Virus record (IMG/VR): IMGVR_UViG_3300027797_000122
Span: 1-26,011 of that record
DNA: 26,011 nucleotides
DNA from: a virus
Direction: 5' to 3' (one strand)
The number at the start of each line of letters is the position of its first letter. The stretch's first letter is position 1. This document shows, one piece after another, positions 1 to 7,829 of the stretch. Below the pieces are notes generated by a model. That model was given only the letters and a program-made list of their open reading frames with translations. It searched no databases and was not told the DNA's origin. Both the position numbers and the translations under genes were made by a program.

Positions 1-3000
1 GATCTTCTGGTACAAGTGGATCAACAGGATCTTCCGGTACAAGCGGTTCTTCTGGATCATCAGGAACAAGCGGTAGTGCAGGATCATCTGGAACAAGAGG
101 ATCATCGGGCAGTTCTGGAACTTCGGGATCAAGTGGCTCTTCAGGAACGTCTGGATCAACGGGCACGTCAGGATCAACAGGAAGTTCTGGGACAAGTGGT
201 ACATCAGTCACCGTTCCAGGATCCAATGATCAAATACTAACATCGAACGGAAGTGGATCATTGGTAGCCGAATCCTTATTAACTTTTGATGGTACAAAAT
301 TAAGTCTATTATACCAATCAGGTGACGAAGGTGGTGAGATGCTTCTGAATAAACCGGTAACAAATACAACATTAGACGGTGGTGTTACGATTGATGTTTA
401 TCAAAATAAACTTCGTTTTTTCGAACAAGGTGGAAGTGCTCGAGGGTTCTACATAGACATAACAACGGGTGGTGGTGCCGCAAGTACTAATTTAGTAGGC
501 GGTGGTGGCAGTGGGACTTCTGGGTCAAGTGGATCTGCGGGGACGGCCGGTTCCAGTGGATCTACGGGGACTTCAGGTAGCAGTGGTTCGAGTGGAAGTG
601 CAGGATCTTCAGGAACGAGAGGTTCGTCTGGTACATCTGGATCGGCGGGTTCATCTGGAAGTTCAGGGTCATCTGGAACATCAGGAAGTTCTGGATCCAC
701 CGGTTCATCTGGAAGTTCAGGGTCATCTGGAACATCAGGAAGTTCAGGTTCGACCGGTTCATCAGGAAGTTCTGGATCCACCGGTTCATCTGGAAGTTCA
801 GGGTCATCTGGAACATCAGGAAGTTCAGGGTCATCTGGAACATCAGGAAGTTCAGGTTCGACCGGTTCATCAGGAAGTTCAGGTTCGACCGGTTCATCAG
901 GAAGTTCTGGATCATCTGGGTCATCCGGAACATCTGGGTCATCTGGAACCAGAGGGTCATCTGGAACATCAGGTCTTCTAAGCTTAACCGGAACCACAGA
1001 CAACGGGTTAATAACACTCAACGGTTCTCAACCGAACGGAACGGTGGAAACCAACCTTACATTCGACGGAAACACGCTGAGAGCCATCGCAAACACGACC
1101 ACAGTACCGCTCATAATCGCATCAGGTTCGTCCACTCAAGACTTGGTCAGGATAACGCAGGTAGGAACAGGAAACGCATTTGTGGTGGAAGATTCGACAA
1201 ATCCAGATTCTACACTGTTCGTTGTAAATGCAAATGGTGCCGTCGGAATCGGTGGAGCACCTAATGCATCATACAAACTAGATGTTATTGGTGGGACTCT
1301 ATCTGCAGCCATAAACACATCATCCACCACAGGTGACGGATTAGTTGCATCTGGAGGAGGCCCTGGTAGATACGGAGTTTGGGCGTCAAACGTAGGAGAC
1401 GCCAACGGAACATATGTGGCAGTCTATGGTCAGGCATTCTACGCAGATACTGCATATGTAACAAGTACTTACATTGGTGGAAATTTCGTCGCGGATGGTG
1501 GTGAAAACGCAAAAGCTTACTCAGTGAGGCTGTCGGACGGAACACAGGGAATCAACAAACTACTTGTTGATACAACCGGAAATGGAGATGCTAACTGGAC
1601 TAGCTCTATAAATGTAACATCAATAATAGCTTCCGCGTCCAGCACAGGAGATATAGTAAGGATAACACAGACCGGAACAGGAAACGCATTAGTTGTTGAA
1701 GATAGTTCTAATCCAGACCTAACACCTTTCGTGATTGACGCATCAGGTAACATAGGTGCAGGAACGGCGTCACCATCAACAAAGCTACACGTATTCTCTA
1801 CGACGAGTGGTGCTGTAAGGATAGTCGACGGGACACAACAGGCCGGATATGTCCTAACTTCTGACGCGAATGGTGTGGCAACATGGCAGGTGAGTACTGG
1901 TGGTGGATCTTCACTGAGTGGAACCGTAAACTACGTTCCGCACTACACGTCCACGACGACACTTTCATCAACAAGTTCTATACAAGTCTCAGGTGACACC
2001 GTTGGGATTGGATTGTCCTTTTCGAATACAAGTGGTCCTAGCACAGACCACAGACTACACGTTCACTACGGATCAGGAACCTACGGCGTTCTCATAGAAG
2101 GTGGTGGTGCAATATCGGAAAATATACCTCTGAGACTTTGGGACACCGGAACGGGTGCAAGTAACACAAACGTGCTCGAGTTCGCTCACGCAACGGGTAG
2201 TACGCCGAAATCGTACGTTCCTGCGGCCAGGGTGAAATCAGTAAACCCTGCGTCCGGTGCGACTACTGGTGCTAACCTGATACTCGAAACATCATCTTTG
2301 TCCGACCCTACCTCGACAACGTGGAACTCGAACCAACTATACCTCAGAAATGATGGAAACGTCGGTATAGGAACGAACACACCTTGGTCTTACCTGACCA
2401 TAAACACTCCAGGTGGAACATTGTACAGTGACGGCACGACCGGACAACACGGACTCATAATAGGAAGCCACTCGACCGGATTCAACCTTCTCTATATGGG
2501 AAGTGATGAAACAAACGATGTTGCATACCTTCAAGCTTCTGTTAGAGGAGGAAGTACATTACCGATAGTAATAAATCCAAGTGGTGGAAACGTCGGTATA
2601 GGGACCGTAACTCCAGCAGCAAAACTGGACGTAAGAGGGAGCTCAGGAATAATAATACTAGCATCCGCATCCACAACATCCGACCTGGTTAGGATTACTC
2701 AGACCGGTACAGGAAACGCTTTAGTAGTAGAAGATAGCGCGAATCCGGACTCGACTCAGTTCGTAATCAACTCGATTGGAAACGTGGGTATAGGTGCGAA
2801 TCCTTCAGGAGGTCGTCTATACGTACAAGACTCTACAAACACAGCGATATACGCTCTCTCATATGGTAATGATGGTATCACTGGTCAGAGCGTTGCTGGA
2901 GTAGGATTTGCGGGAGTGAAAGGAACGGGTCAGATAGGAGTCTATGGTTTGGCAAGTTCGGAGACGGGAACAATGATTGGTGTTCAGGGTTTTGCAAGCG

Positions 3001-3452
3001 AGATAGAGACAGGTAGTGGGACCTATATTGCTGGATACTTTGGGGCATTCTCAACGAACGGAACGAACTATTCACTAAGGTTATTAGACGGTACGGAAGG
3101 TGTTGACAAGTTACTCACGTCGGTAACGGCGGACGGCCATGCCAACTGGAAAAGCGACATAAAGGTTACGTCCATAATAGCATCAGCATCGAGTACAGGT
3201 GATCTTGTTAGGATAACACAGACTGGAACAGGAAACGCACTTGTGGTAGAAGATAGTGCGAACCCTGACGCGACACCTTTCATCGTTCACACGACAGGAA
3301 ACGTCGGTGTGGGTACGGCATCTCCGACAAACACACTACACGTACAGGGCTCGATGAAGCTGACCGGAACGTTCTCAGGAAACAACACAAACTTCGTACA
3401 GTCCGAGCTCATAACACAGACAGTTCTACTCTATATGTCTAACAACACATAG
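1..3452 (+). CDS. Collagen-like tail fibre/adhesin protein, 5' end outside window
   Basis: The reading frame is open from base 3 to the TAG at 3450-3452 (1149 residues visible) and has no start in the window, so the gene begins upstream. A TTG at 261 lies inside the frame and is not the start. Order seen: a G-X-Y tract (G every third residue, X/Y mostly S/T), a ~97-residue spacer, a second G-X-Y tract of 159 residues, then ~825 residues of beta-rich sequence with recurring VGIG(T)-type motifs followed by a K/T-L-x-V strand. That layout is familiar from phage tail fibres and from proteins carrying an endosialidase-type chaperone, but no S74 chaperone domain is visible at the C-terminus. The tracts have no proline, unlike many collagen-like phage fibres. 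The role in host attachment is inferred from architecture and from the adhesin-like genes downstream. Confidence is high for a fibre-type virion protein, low for its exact position in the tail. Confidence 0.8.
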   Translation, partial: SSGTSGSTGSSGTSGSSGSSGTSGSAGSSGTRGSSGSSGTSGSSGSSGTSGSTGTSGSTGSSGTSGTSVTVPGSNDQILTSNGSGSLVAESLLTFDGTKLSLLYQSGDEGGEMLLNKPVTNTTLDGGVTIDVYQNKLRFFEQGGSARGFYIDITTGGGAASTNLVGGGGSGTSGSSGSAGTAGSSGSTGTSGSSGSSGSAGSSGTRGSSGTSGSAGSSGSSGSSGTSGSSGSTGSSGSSGSSGTSGSSGSTGSSGSSGSTGSSGSSGSSGTSGSSGSSGTSGSSGSTGSSGSSGSTGSSGSSGSSGSSGTSGSSGTRGSSGTSGLLSLTGTTDNGLITLNGSQPNGTVETNLTFDGNTLRAIANTTTVPLIIASGSSTQDLVRITQVGTGNAFVVEDSTNPDSTLFVVNANGAVGIGGAPNASYKLDVIGGTLSAAINTSSTTGDGLVASGGGPGRYGVWASNVGDANGTYVAVYGQAFYADTAYVTSTYIGGNFVADGGENAKAYSVRLSDGTQGINKLLVDTTGNGDANWTSSINVTSIIASASSTGDIVRITQTGTGNALVVEDSSNPDLTPFVIDASGNIGAGTASPSTKLHVFSTTSGAVRIVDGTQQAGYVLTSDANGVATWQVSTGGGSSLSGTVNYVPHYTSTTTLSSTSSIQVSGDTVGIGLSFSNTSGPSTDHRLHVHYGSGTYGVLIEGGGAISENIPLRLWDTGTGASNTNVLEFAHATGSTPKSYVPAARVKSVNPASGATTGANLILETSSLSDPTSTTWNSNQLYLRNDGNVGIGTNTPWSYLTINTPGGTLYSDGTTGQHGLIIGSHSTGFNLLYMGSDETNDVAYLQASVRGGSTLPIVINPSGGNVGIGTVTPAAKLDVRGSSGIIILASASTTSDLVRITQTGTGNALVVEDSANPDSTQFVINSIGNVGIGANPSGGRLYVQDSTNTAIYALSYGNDGITGQSVAGVGFAGVKGTGQIGVYGLASSETGTMIGVQGFASEIETGSGTYIAGYFGAFSTNGTNYSLRLLDGTEGVDKLLTSVTADGHANWKSDIKVTSIIASASSTGDLVRITQTGTGNALVVEDSANPDATPFIVHTTGNVGVGTASPTNTLHVQGSMKLTGTFSGNNTNFVQSELITQTVLLYMSNNT
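3..206 (+). repeat. G-X-Y (GSSGTSG-type) coding repeat, tract 1
   Basis: About 68 codons with glycine at every third position and Ser/Thr (rarely Ala/Arg) elsewhere. The tract continues past the left edge of the window and ends just before the VTVPG segment. A collagen-like triple helix is the likely structure, inferred from periodicity only. Confidence 0.85.
498..974 (+). repeat. G-X-Y (GSSGTSG-type) coding repeat, tract 2
   Basis: This tract has 159 codons with strict glycine periodicity after an initial GGGG. At DNA level it contains near-identical longer units. For example, the segment starting GGATCCACCGGTTC at 693 recurs at 774, an 81-base (27-codon) offset, which suggests growth by slippage or unequal recombination. 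Two Arg residues (GTRG) interrupt the Ser/Thr pattern. Confidence 0.85.
1113..3344 (+). repeat. Four dispersed 57-58-codon modules in the fibre gene
   Basis: Copies lie at 1113-1286, 1623-1793, 2655-2825 and 3174-3344. Each reads roughly IIASxSST-xDLVRITQ-GTGNAxVVEDSxNPD-xxFVV-GNVGIG-xxL-V. The second and fourth are each preceded by a further shared block (S-RLxDGT-G-KLL...ANW), from about 1517 and 3069, so a larger ~90-codon unit was duplicated. The copies differ in codon choice, so they are old relative to the G-X-Y tract repeats. Confidence 0.8.
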
Positions 3453-3474
3453 CGGAAGAGAGCGTTCTTTGTAA

Positions 3475-3480
3475 TATATA
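3475..3480 (+). promoter_or_regulatory. TATATA element before first adhesin-domain gene
   Basis: TAATATATAAAAG lies in the 43-base gap after the fibre gene, with 15 bases between TATATA and the ATG at 3496. It could be a T4-like late promoter box. Identical A/T strings can arise by chance in such A/T-rich gaps. Confidence 0.35.
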
Positions 3481-3495
3481 AAAGAAAAAACGAAG

Positions 3496-3930
3496 ATGGC
3501 AAGTAACCTAACGTTCACGAGTGCACCATTCCTACAAGGACTTACTGCATCTGCAGCAAACTCGACAACAAACACAAGGTACACTATACTAACAGCGGAC
3601 GCGGTAAACGACCGTAGGGTTTACGGCATATCGATAGTAAACACATCCGCCGCATCGGCACAGACTGTAACAATATGGCTCAACGACGGAACAAACCCTT
3701 ATCAGGTATTCGTAATAAGTGTGCCACTGAGTTCGGGTAACACGACTGCGGTTGCCTCAGTGGATATAATGGGCTCGGTTGTCGGTGCCGCTGTGCTACA
3801 AAAGCAGAGGGACGCGAACGGTGTACCATACTTCAACCTACCGAAGACCTGGTCTATACAGTACCAGTACAACACCGCGTTATCCGCGTCGGGACTTTAC
3901 ATACTGGTATTCGGAGAAACATACGCATAA
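3496..3930 (+). CDS. Repeated adhesin-type domain protein, copy 1
   Basis: This 144-residue protein has no recognised family. It opens MASNLTFTS and contains NDRRVYGISIVN, a short LNDGT motif, RDANGVPYFNLPKTWSI and a C-terminal VFGE-Y. The same landmarks occur in the next gene and twice in the one after, so these four domains are paralogues. The alternating hydrophobic pattern with many T/S/N residues suggests an all-beta fold, as in small virion decoration or fibre-tip proteins. The gene sits 43 bases after the fibre gene and 3 bases before its paralogue, on the same strand. A receptor-binding or fibre-associated role is inferred from context only. The start is the ATG after an A-rich leader. 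Confidence 0.75.
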   Translation: MASNLTFTSAPFLQGLTASAANSTTNTRYTILTADAVNDRRVYGISIVNTSAASAQTVTIWLNDGTNPYQVFVISVPLSSGNTTAVASVDIMGSVVGAAVLQKQRDANGVPYFNLPKTWSIQYQYNTALSASGLYILVFGETYA

Positions 3931-3933
3931 AAT

Positions 3934-4368
3934 ATGGCAGGAGCACTGACTTTCACATCCGGATCGTTCATGCAGTGCACGGTCTCATCACAAGCGACCA
4001 GAACGGGCGGAACCGTTTTCGACATACTTACAGCGACGTCGTCGGTTGACAGGAGAGTATACGGCCTTTCGATAGTGAACAACGACAACAACGCTAACCC
4101 GGTTAGGATATTCCTAAACGACGGAACTACAGACATACAGGTGGCCAACGTCAACGTCGTTACGAACTCAGGAAACGCCGTGGGCACTCCACTAACAGAT
4201 GTGTTCTCGAGCACGTTGGCGGAGTCTGTTTTTGCCAAGACCAGGGACGCGAACGGTGTGACCTACTTCAACCTACCAAAGGGTTGGTCAATCAGGATGT
4301 CGTACCTCACCACGCACACCATACCAGCGGAGAGGCTATTCACCTTCGTGTTCGGAGAAAACTATTAG
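3934..4368 (+). CDS. Repeated adhesin-type domain protein, copy 2
   Basis: This 144-residue protein is the same length as its upstream paralogue and aligns with it end to end: MAGALTFTSGSF, VDRRVYGLSIVN, FLNDGTTDIQVAN, RDANGVTYFNLPKGWSI, FVFGENY. The family is unknown. The gene starts 3 bases after the upstream stop and ends 5 bases before the next start, so the group is almost certainly cotranscribed. Divergence between copies is substantial outside the shared motifs, which argues for specialised rather than redundant roles. A virion surface or fibre-tip function is inferred from its place behind a collagen-like fibre. Confidence 0.75.
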   Translation: MAGALTFTSGSFMQCTVSSQATRTGGTVFDILTATSSVDRRVYGLSIVNNDNNANPVRIFLNDGTTDIQVANVNVVTNSGNAVGTPLTDVFSSTLAESVFAKTRDANGVTYFNLPKGWSIRMSYLTTHTIPAERLFTFVFGENY

Positions 4369-4373
4369 ACGAG

Positions 4374-5234
4374 ATGGCAAACCAACTGACACTAACTAAC
4401 ACACCGTACCTGTACAGTATATCGTTGACATCGTCAAGTGTGACAAACACAGCATACACGATAGTTCCTGCAGACAGCACGCACGACAGGAGGATATACG
4501 GAATGATTGCTACCAACACCTCCGCGGTGAACCATAACGCATGCACACTGTGGCTCAGCGACGGAACCACCGACTACCAGATGGGCAAGGACGATATAAG
4601 TGCGAACGCTGGAAACAACGTCTCGACCGGATCGATCGACATTTTCACCAGTTCCGACTTCTCAGGCCTTCTGACCTACGCGATGGGTGACAATATGGGA
4701 GTGTGGTACTTCAACCTACCGAAGACATGGTCTATGAAGTTCACGTACACAAACACGTTATCGGCGGGTAACGCGATGACCTTCACCACCTTCGGCGAGA
4801 AATACGGCGGAGTGACGCAACGGTTCACGTCTCGACATTTTCAGCAGACCGCGACTTTCTCCAACGCAGGAGGTACTACAAGACGTGATATTGTTAGTAG
4901 CGTCGCATACGACAGGAGAATCTACGGCATAGACGCCGCGAGTACAGACTCAACTGCCAGGACACTGGCAATAAGTCTAAACGACGGAACCACAAACTAC
5001 CTAATATACACAATCTCGATACTAGCGAACTCAGGAAACACTACGGCGATATCAGCACAGGACCTTTTCTACGACGCGTTCATACAGGGCCTATTCGTCA
5101 GGACGGCGGATCCTGAAGGCATATCTTACTACTTCAACCTTCCCGCAGGATGGAGTTTAAATGGCATATTCGCAGTGGCACCTGCTATAGGATCACAGAT
5201 AAACATAAAAACGATAGGCGATACGTATGAGTAG
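4374..5234 (+). CDS. Fused tandem pair of the repeated adhesin-type domain (copies 3 and 4)
   Basis: This protein has 286 residues from the ATG at 4374. That start encodes MANQLTLTNTPY, which matches the N-termini of both upstream paralogues; a longer frame from 4284 would overlap the previous gene and is unlikely. Residues 1-~145 repeat the landmarks HDRRIYGMIATN, LSDGTTDYQM, WYFNLPKTWSM and TTFGEKY. Residues ~150-286 repeat YDRRIYGIDAAS, LNDGTTNYL, YYFNLPAGWSL and KTIGDTYE. The junction GEKYGGVTQRF replaces the stop-plus-start seen between the separate genes, so the protein arose by fusion of neighbouring copies. Function is unknown; a fibre-associated role is inferred. Confidence 0.75.
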   Translation: MANQLTLTNTPYLYSISLTSSSVTNTAYTIVPADSTHDRRIYGMIATNTSAVNHNACTLWLSDGTTDYQMGKDDISANAGNNVSTGSIDIFTSSDFSGLLTYAMGDNMGVWYFNLPKTWSMKFTYTNTLSAGNAMTFTTFGEKYGGVTQRFTSRHFQQTATFSNAGGTTRRDIVSSVAYDRRIYGIDAASTDSTARTLAISLNDGTTNYLIYTISILANSGNTTAISAQDLFYDAFIQGLFVRTADPEGISYYFNLPAGWSLNGIFAVAPAIGSQINIKTIGDTYE

Positions 5235-6126
5235 GAACGGAATAAACAGCGGCCTAAATCAAGGATGGTTGCAGGGGTACAAATCAGGTTTCGGTTTCTC
5301 TCGTATGGAGAGCGGCATGAAAAAAGGGCTGGTTAGTGAGCCAGGGATACACACAAAGGTACAGGATCCTACGTTACTACAGGGTAACAAGCAGCCTTCT
5401 TCGTTCTTTATCGCAGACTTCAACACAACGAGAACCGCGGGAGGAACCATAGCCGGACTTACCCAGCTATCCCCCGGAAAGACAGCATACACCATTGGAT
5501 CTTCTCCTGCGTACCAGCCACCATACAGAGGAAACGGAGGAGTCTACAACACACGCGCATACATAGACTTCAACTCCTCGGCCGATGTTGTATCGACGAC
5601 GAACACGTTGATGGGTTCTGGAAAGAACGAGTTAACCGTAATGATGGTATTTCGTATATCTAGTGCCACTGATGGAAGAATATTATTTTATAGTGTCGAT
5701 TCAACAATTACAAATACGATTGGTGATATACAAATAACAACACAAGGTGGCAACAGAGTTAGAGTTTCCTTTATAGGTAACCCAACGACAACCAGTGCAG
5801 TCTACGACACATACGATCCGTTAGTAGAGGGTCTGCACCACTGGCACATACTAACGGTGAAGTTCAGACTTTACCAACCGAACGGACCAGGATCCGAAGT
5901 TGAGATGCACCTGAACGGTAAACTAAATATGAGACCGATTACAACGACGTTCGGTGCGTCGACTGGAAACTTCGTCGGAAACAACTACTACTTCGGAAAC
6001 AACTCTTCTACAACTTCTGGTGGATCTCAGATTGCAAGTGCAATAACATTTGACTATTGGCTTAACTCATCCGAGCAAATAAGAATGGAAAATTTTTACA
6101 GATGGTATTATGGTAGGAGATTTTAG
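5227..6126 (+). CDS. LamG/concanavalin A-like lectin-fold protein
   Basis: This protein has 299 residues. The first ~50 are Gly/Lys-rich with repeated short motifs (SGLNQGW, YKSGFGFSRMESGMKKG), possibly a virion-attachment segment. From about residue 60 the sequence fits a LamG/concanavalin jelly roll: an IDFNSSADVV strand, ELTVMMVFRIS, GRILFYSV, RVRVSFIG, HHWHILTVKFR and EVEMHLNGKL, ending with DYWLNSSEQIRMENFYRWYYG. Such domains on phage fibres usually bind or process surface glycans. That is family knowledge, and catalytic residues were not identified. The start codon overlaps the previous gene by 8 bases (ATGAGTAG), a sign of translational coupling. A stretch around 5640-5760 uses markedly more A/T-ending codons than its flanks. 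Confidence 0.65.
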   Translation: MSRNGINSGLNQGWLQGYKSGFGFSRMESGMKKGLVSEPGIHTKVQDPTLLQGNKQPSSFFIADFNTTRTAGGTIAGLTQLSPGKTAYTIGSSPAYQPPYRGNGGVYNTRAYIDFNSSADVVSTTNTLMGSGKNELTVMMVFRISSATDGRILFYSVDSTITNTIGDIQITTQGGNRVRVSFIGNPTTTSAVYDTYDPLVEGLHHWHILTVKFRLYQPNGPGSEVEMHLNGKLNMRPITTTFGASTGNFVGNNYYFGNNSSTTSGGSQIASAITFDYWLNSSEQIRMENFYRWYYGRRF

Positions 6127-6322
6127 CAACGTACCCACTTTCGATCAACTAACACATAGACTCGAACTGAAGCCTGAATATTTGGGTGTGGGTGAAATAG
6201 TAAGTATGGCAGGTCAGTTACTCGTCACATTCAACACAGAAACGACAGAGAAAGAGATGTATCCGTACTTCTTCGCCAACGGGTTGTACTACCTTTTCGA
6301 TATAGTCGAGATAGTGATATAA
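6110..6322 (+). CDS. Small protein overlapping the lectin-fold gene
   Basis: This 70-residue protein is unrecognised. It is acidic with a hydrophobic C-terminus (YYLFDIVEIVI) but has no clear transmembrane segment. The chosen ATG at 6110 overlaps the end of the upstream gene by 17 bases; no later ATG would keep most of the protein. Its length and position at the end of the fibre run suggest a small accessory virion or chaperone-like protein, without direct evidence. Confidence 0.55.
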   Translation: MVGDFSNVPTFDQLTHRLELKPEYLGVGEIVSMAGQLLVTFNTETTEKEMYPYFFANGLYYLFDIVEIVI

Positions 6323-6336
6323 CGGTTTCCTGTTTT

Positions 6337-6344
6337 TATATATA
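6337..6344 (+). promoter_or_regulatory. TATATATA element 4 bases before an ATG
   Basis: TATATATA is followed by GTCT and then the ATG of the nucleotidyltransferase-like gene. The same TATATA-N4-ATG geometry occurs before the genes at 8322 (plus) and 16763 (minus). If it is a promoter, the mRNA would be nearly leaderless. It could instead be a translation-start signal. Confidence 0.4.
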
Positions 6345-6348
6345 GTCT

Positions 6349-7131
6349 ATGAGACTGGACAAATACTACGAATTCGTGCAGGCCGACTTCGAGGCCATAA
6401 GCTCATTCCACATAAAGGACGAGCTCAACCAAAAGATTTGGGAAAACGGCGACCTCGACGACGAGGTCAGGAGAAACCTACTTATGATAGGACAGGACTT
6501 CTACGCGGAATCCGACCTGAAAGCCGACGTGGTCGACGTGGTACTATGTGGATCACTCTGCAACTACAACTGGTCAGAGAGATATTCAGACTACGATTTA
6601 CACGTGATAATACACTACAAAGACATAGACGATGATCTCGAGCTTGCTGAGAAAGTCTGTGACCTAAGTAAGAAGATATGGAACCTCAAACACGACATCA
6701 AAATCGCAGGATACGAAGTCGAGGTGATGATACAGGACGAGGACGATATGAACGATGCCATAAAAGGTGGCAGAATGGGAGGAGTCTACTCACTGATGAA
6801 GGACAAATGGATAAGAAAGCCAGAGAGAAAGGACTTCGTACCAGACGAGAAGCTCATCAGGTCAAAAGCAGAAACCGTTATGTCTCAGATAGACGAACTC
6901 GAGGAGCAACTAAACGAGGATAAATACGAAGAATTCGTCAAAAAACTCGACGCGGTATGGAAGAGAATCAAAGACTTCAGAAAGTCGGGCCTCGATAGCG
7001 AGAGTGGTGAATTCTCGATAGGAAACCTCGTGTTCAAGCTTCTCAGGAGAAACGGATATACTGACAAAGTAATGAAGATGAAGAGAGTGGCCTACGACAG
7101 ACAGTTCGAGAAAAAACAGAACGAGTTATGA
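6349..7131 (+). CDS. Nucleotidyltransferase-fold protein with capsid-targeting-like N-terminus
   Basis: This 260-residue protein carries the polymerase-beta-type nucleotidyltransferase signature: CGS at residues 67-69, then after 11 residues D81-Y-D83 in YSDYDLHVII, with a possible third acidic residue at E123/E125 in GYEVEVMIQ. Such enzymes transfer NMP groups to RNA, protein or small molecules; the substrate here is unknown. The C-terminal ~100 residues are charged and helical (EELEEQLNEDKYEEF and following). The N-terminus MRLDKYYEFVQADFEA resembles the T4 internal-protein targeting peptide (MKTYQEFIAEA), so the protein may be packaged in the head and injected. It is first in a coupled run, overlapping the next gene by ATGA. 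Confidence 0.65.
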   Translation: MRLDKYYEFVQADFEAISSFHIKDELNQKIWENGDLDDEVRRNLLMIGQDFYAESDLKADVVDVVLCGSLCNYNWSERYSDYDLHVIIHYKDIDDDLELAEKVCDLSKKIWNLKHDIKIAGYEVEVMIQDEDDMNDAIKGGRMGGVYSLMKDKWIRKPERKDFVPDEKLIRSKAETVMSQIDELEEQLNEDKYEEFVKKLDAVWKRIKDFRKSGLDSESGEFSIGNLVFKLLRRNGYTDKVMKMKRVAYDRQFEKKQNEL

Positions 7132-7829
7132 AGATAAAGATTTCCGAAGTAGAAGAGATATTCAAAGAGGTCTTCCAAGAAGAGGAGGGAGTTGTTACAA
7201 CCGTAGAAACTCTCTACGAAAAACCGAAGACAAAAGACGGATTCCTGAAGCTGGTTATTTCCATACACGGACTATCAACTACAGACTCGAACATAATACA
7301 CACAAAGTTCATATTCAAAACTGACCTCGAAAAACGAGAGATAATCGAGAAAGAATTCATCTACCTATACGACATAAACTGTGTCTACCACAAAGTAGAG
7401 TTCGACAACACGATAGACCTGAAGGAAAAGATAGAGGGAATAATCGAGTCTAACAACTTCGGTGAGGACTTAATAATACTCTCCGACTTCATCGAGGCAC
7501 CTGCTATGTTCCTCAACTACTATATGAAGCGTGCCAAAATTGAGGACTACTCGATATTCGACGTGGAGTACGAACCGAAGTTCAAGACGACTCCGTGCGG
7601 AGACACGACATTCGACTTCAAGATAAACATCAACAACAACTACAACGTGGAACTTTCGATATACAAAGTTGACAGGGAAGACGACGATGACATCGACCAC
7701 TACAAGTTCCAGTTCAGGTTTATGGACGAGATAAAGACCTTCGAGACCGAAGACCTCAAGAACATACACTACTTCATCGGATCACACCTGGCGAAGATGC
7801 TCGACGACAAACTGAAGAGTGCACGATGA
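7128..7829 (+). CDS. Acidic protein of unknown function in the coupled run
   Basis: This 233-residue protein has no recognised family. It is rich in Asp, Glu, Lys and Ile, with an acidic insertion near residues 188-195 (REDDDDIDHY) and mixed alpha/beta predicted character. The start overlaps the previous stop (ATGA) and its own stop overlaps the next start the same way, so it is translationally coupled between the nucleotidyltransferase-like and ADP-ribosyltransferase-like genes. Its N-terminus, MKIKISEVEEIFKEVF, fits the capsid-targeting pattern only weakly. It may work with its neighbours, but nothing in the sequence names a function. Confidence 0.65.
   Translation: MKIKISEVEEIFKEVFQEEEGVVTTVETLYEKPKTKDGFLKLVISIHGLSTTDSNIIHTKFIFKTDLEKREIIEKEFIYLYDINCVYHKVEFDNTIDLKEKIEGIIESNNFGEDLIILSDFIEAPAMFLNYYMKRAKIEDYSIFDVEYEPKFKTTPCGDTTFDFKININNNYNVELSIYKVDREDDDDIDHYKFQFRFMDEIKTFETEDLKNIHYFIGSHLAKMLDDKLKSAR

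Noticed and set aside
261-263. TTG as a start codon for the fibre gene
   Set aside because: The same frame is open upstream to the window edge and encodes a further G-X-Y tract, so this is an internal Leu codon.
449-1021. Long minus-strand frame antisense to the fibre repeat (Pro/Asp/Glu-rich)
   Set aside because: It is a mirror of the GSSGTSG repeat in another frame; the periodic P-D-x pattern is a direct product of the repeat DNA.
4284-4373. 30-residue N-terminal extension of the fused double-domain gene
   Set aside because: It overlaps the upstream gene by 85 bases and is out of keeping with the paralogues, which start at the equivalent of the ATG at 4374.
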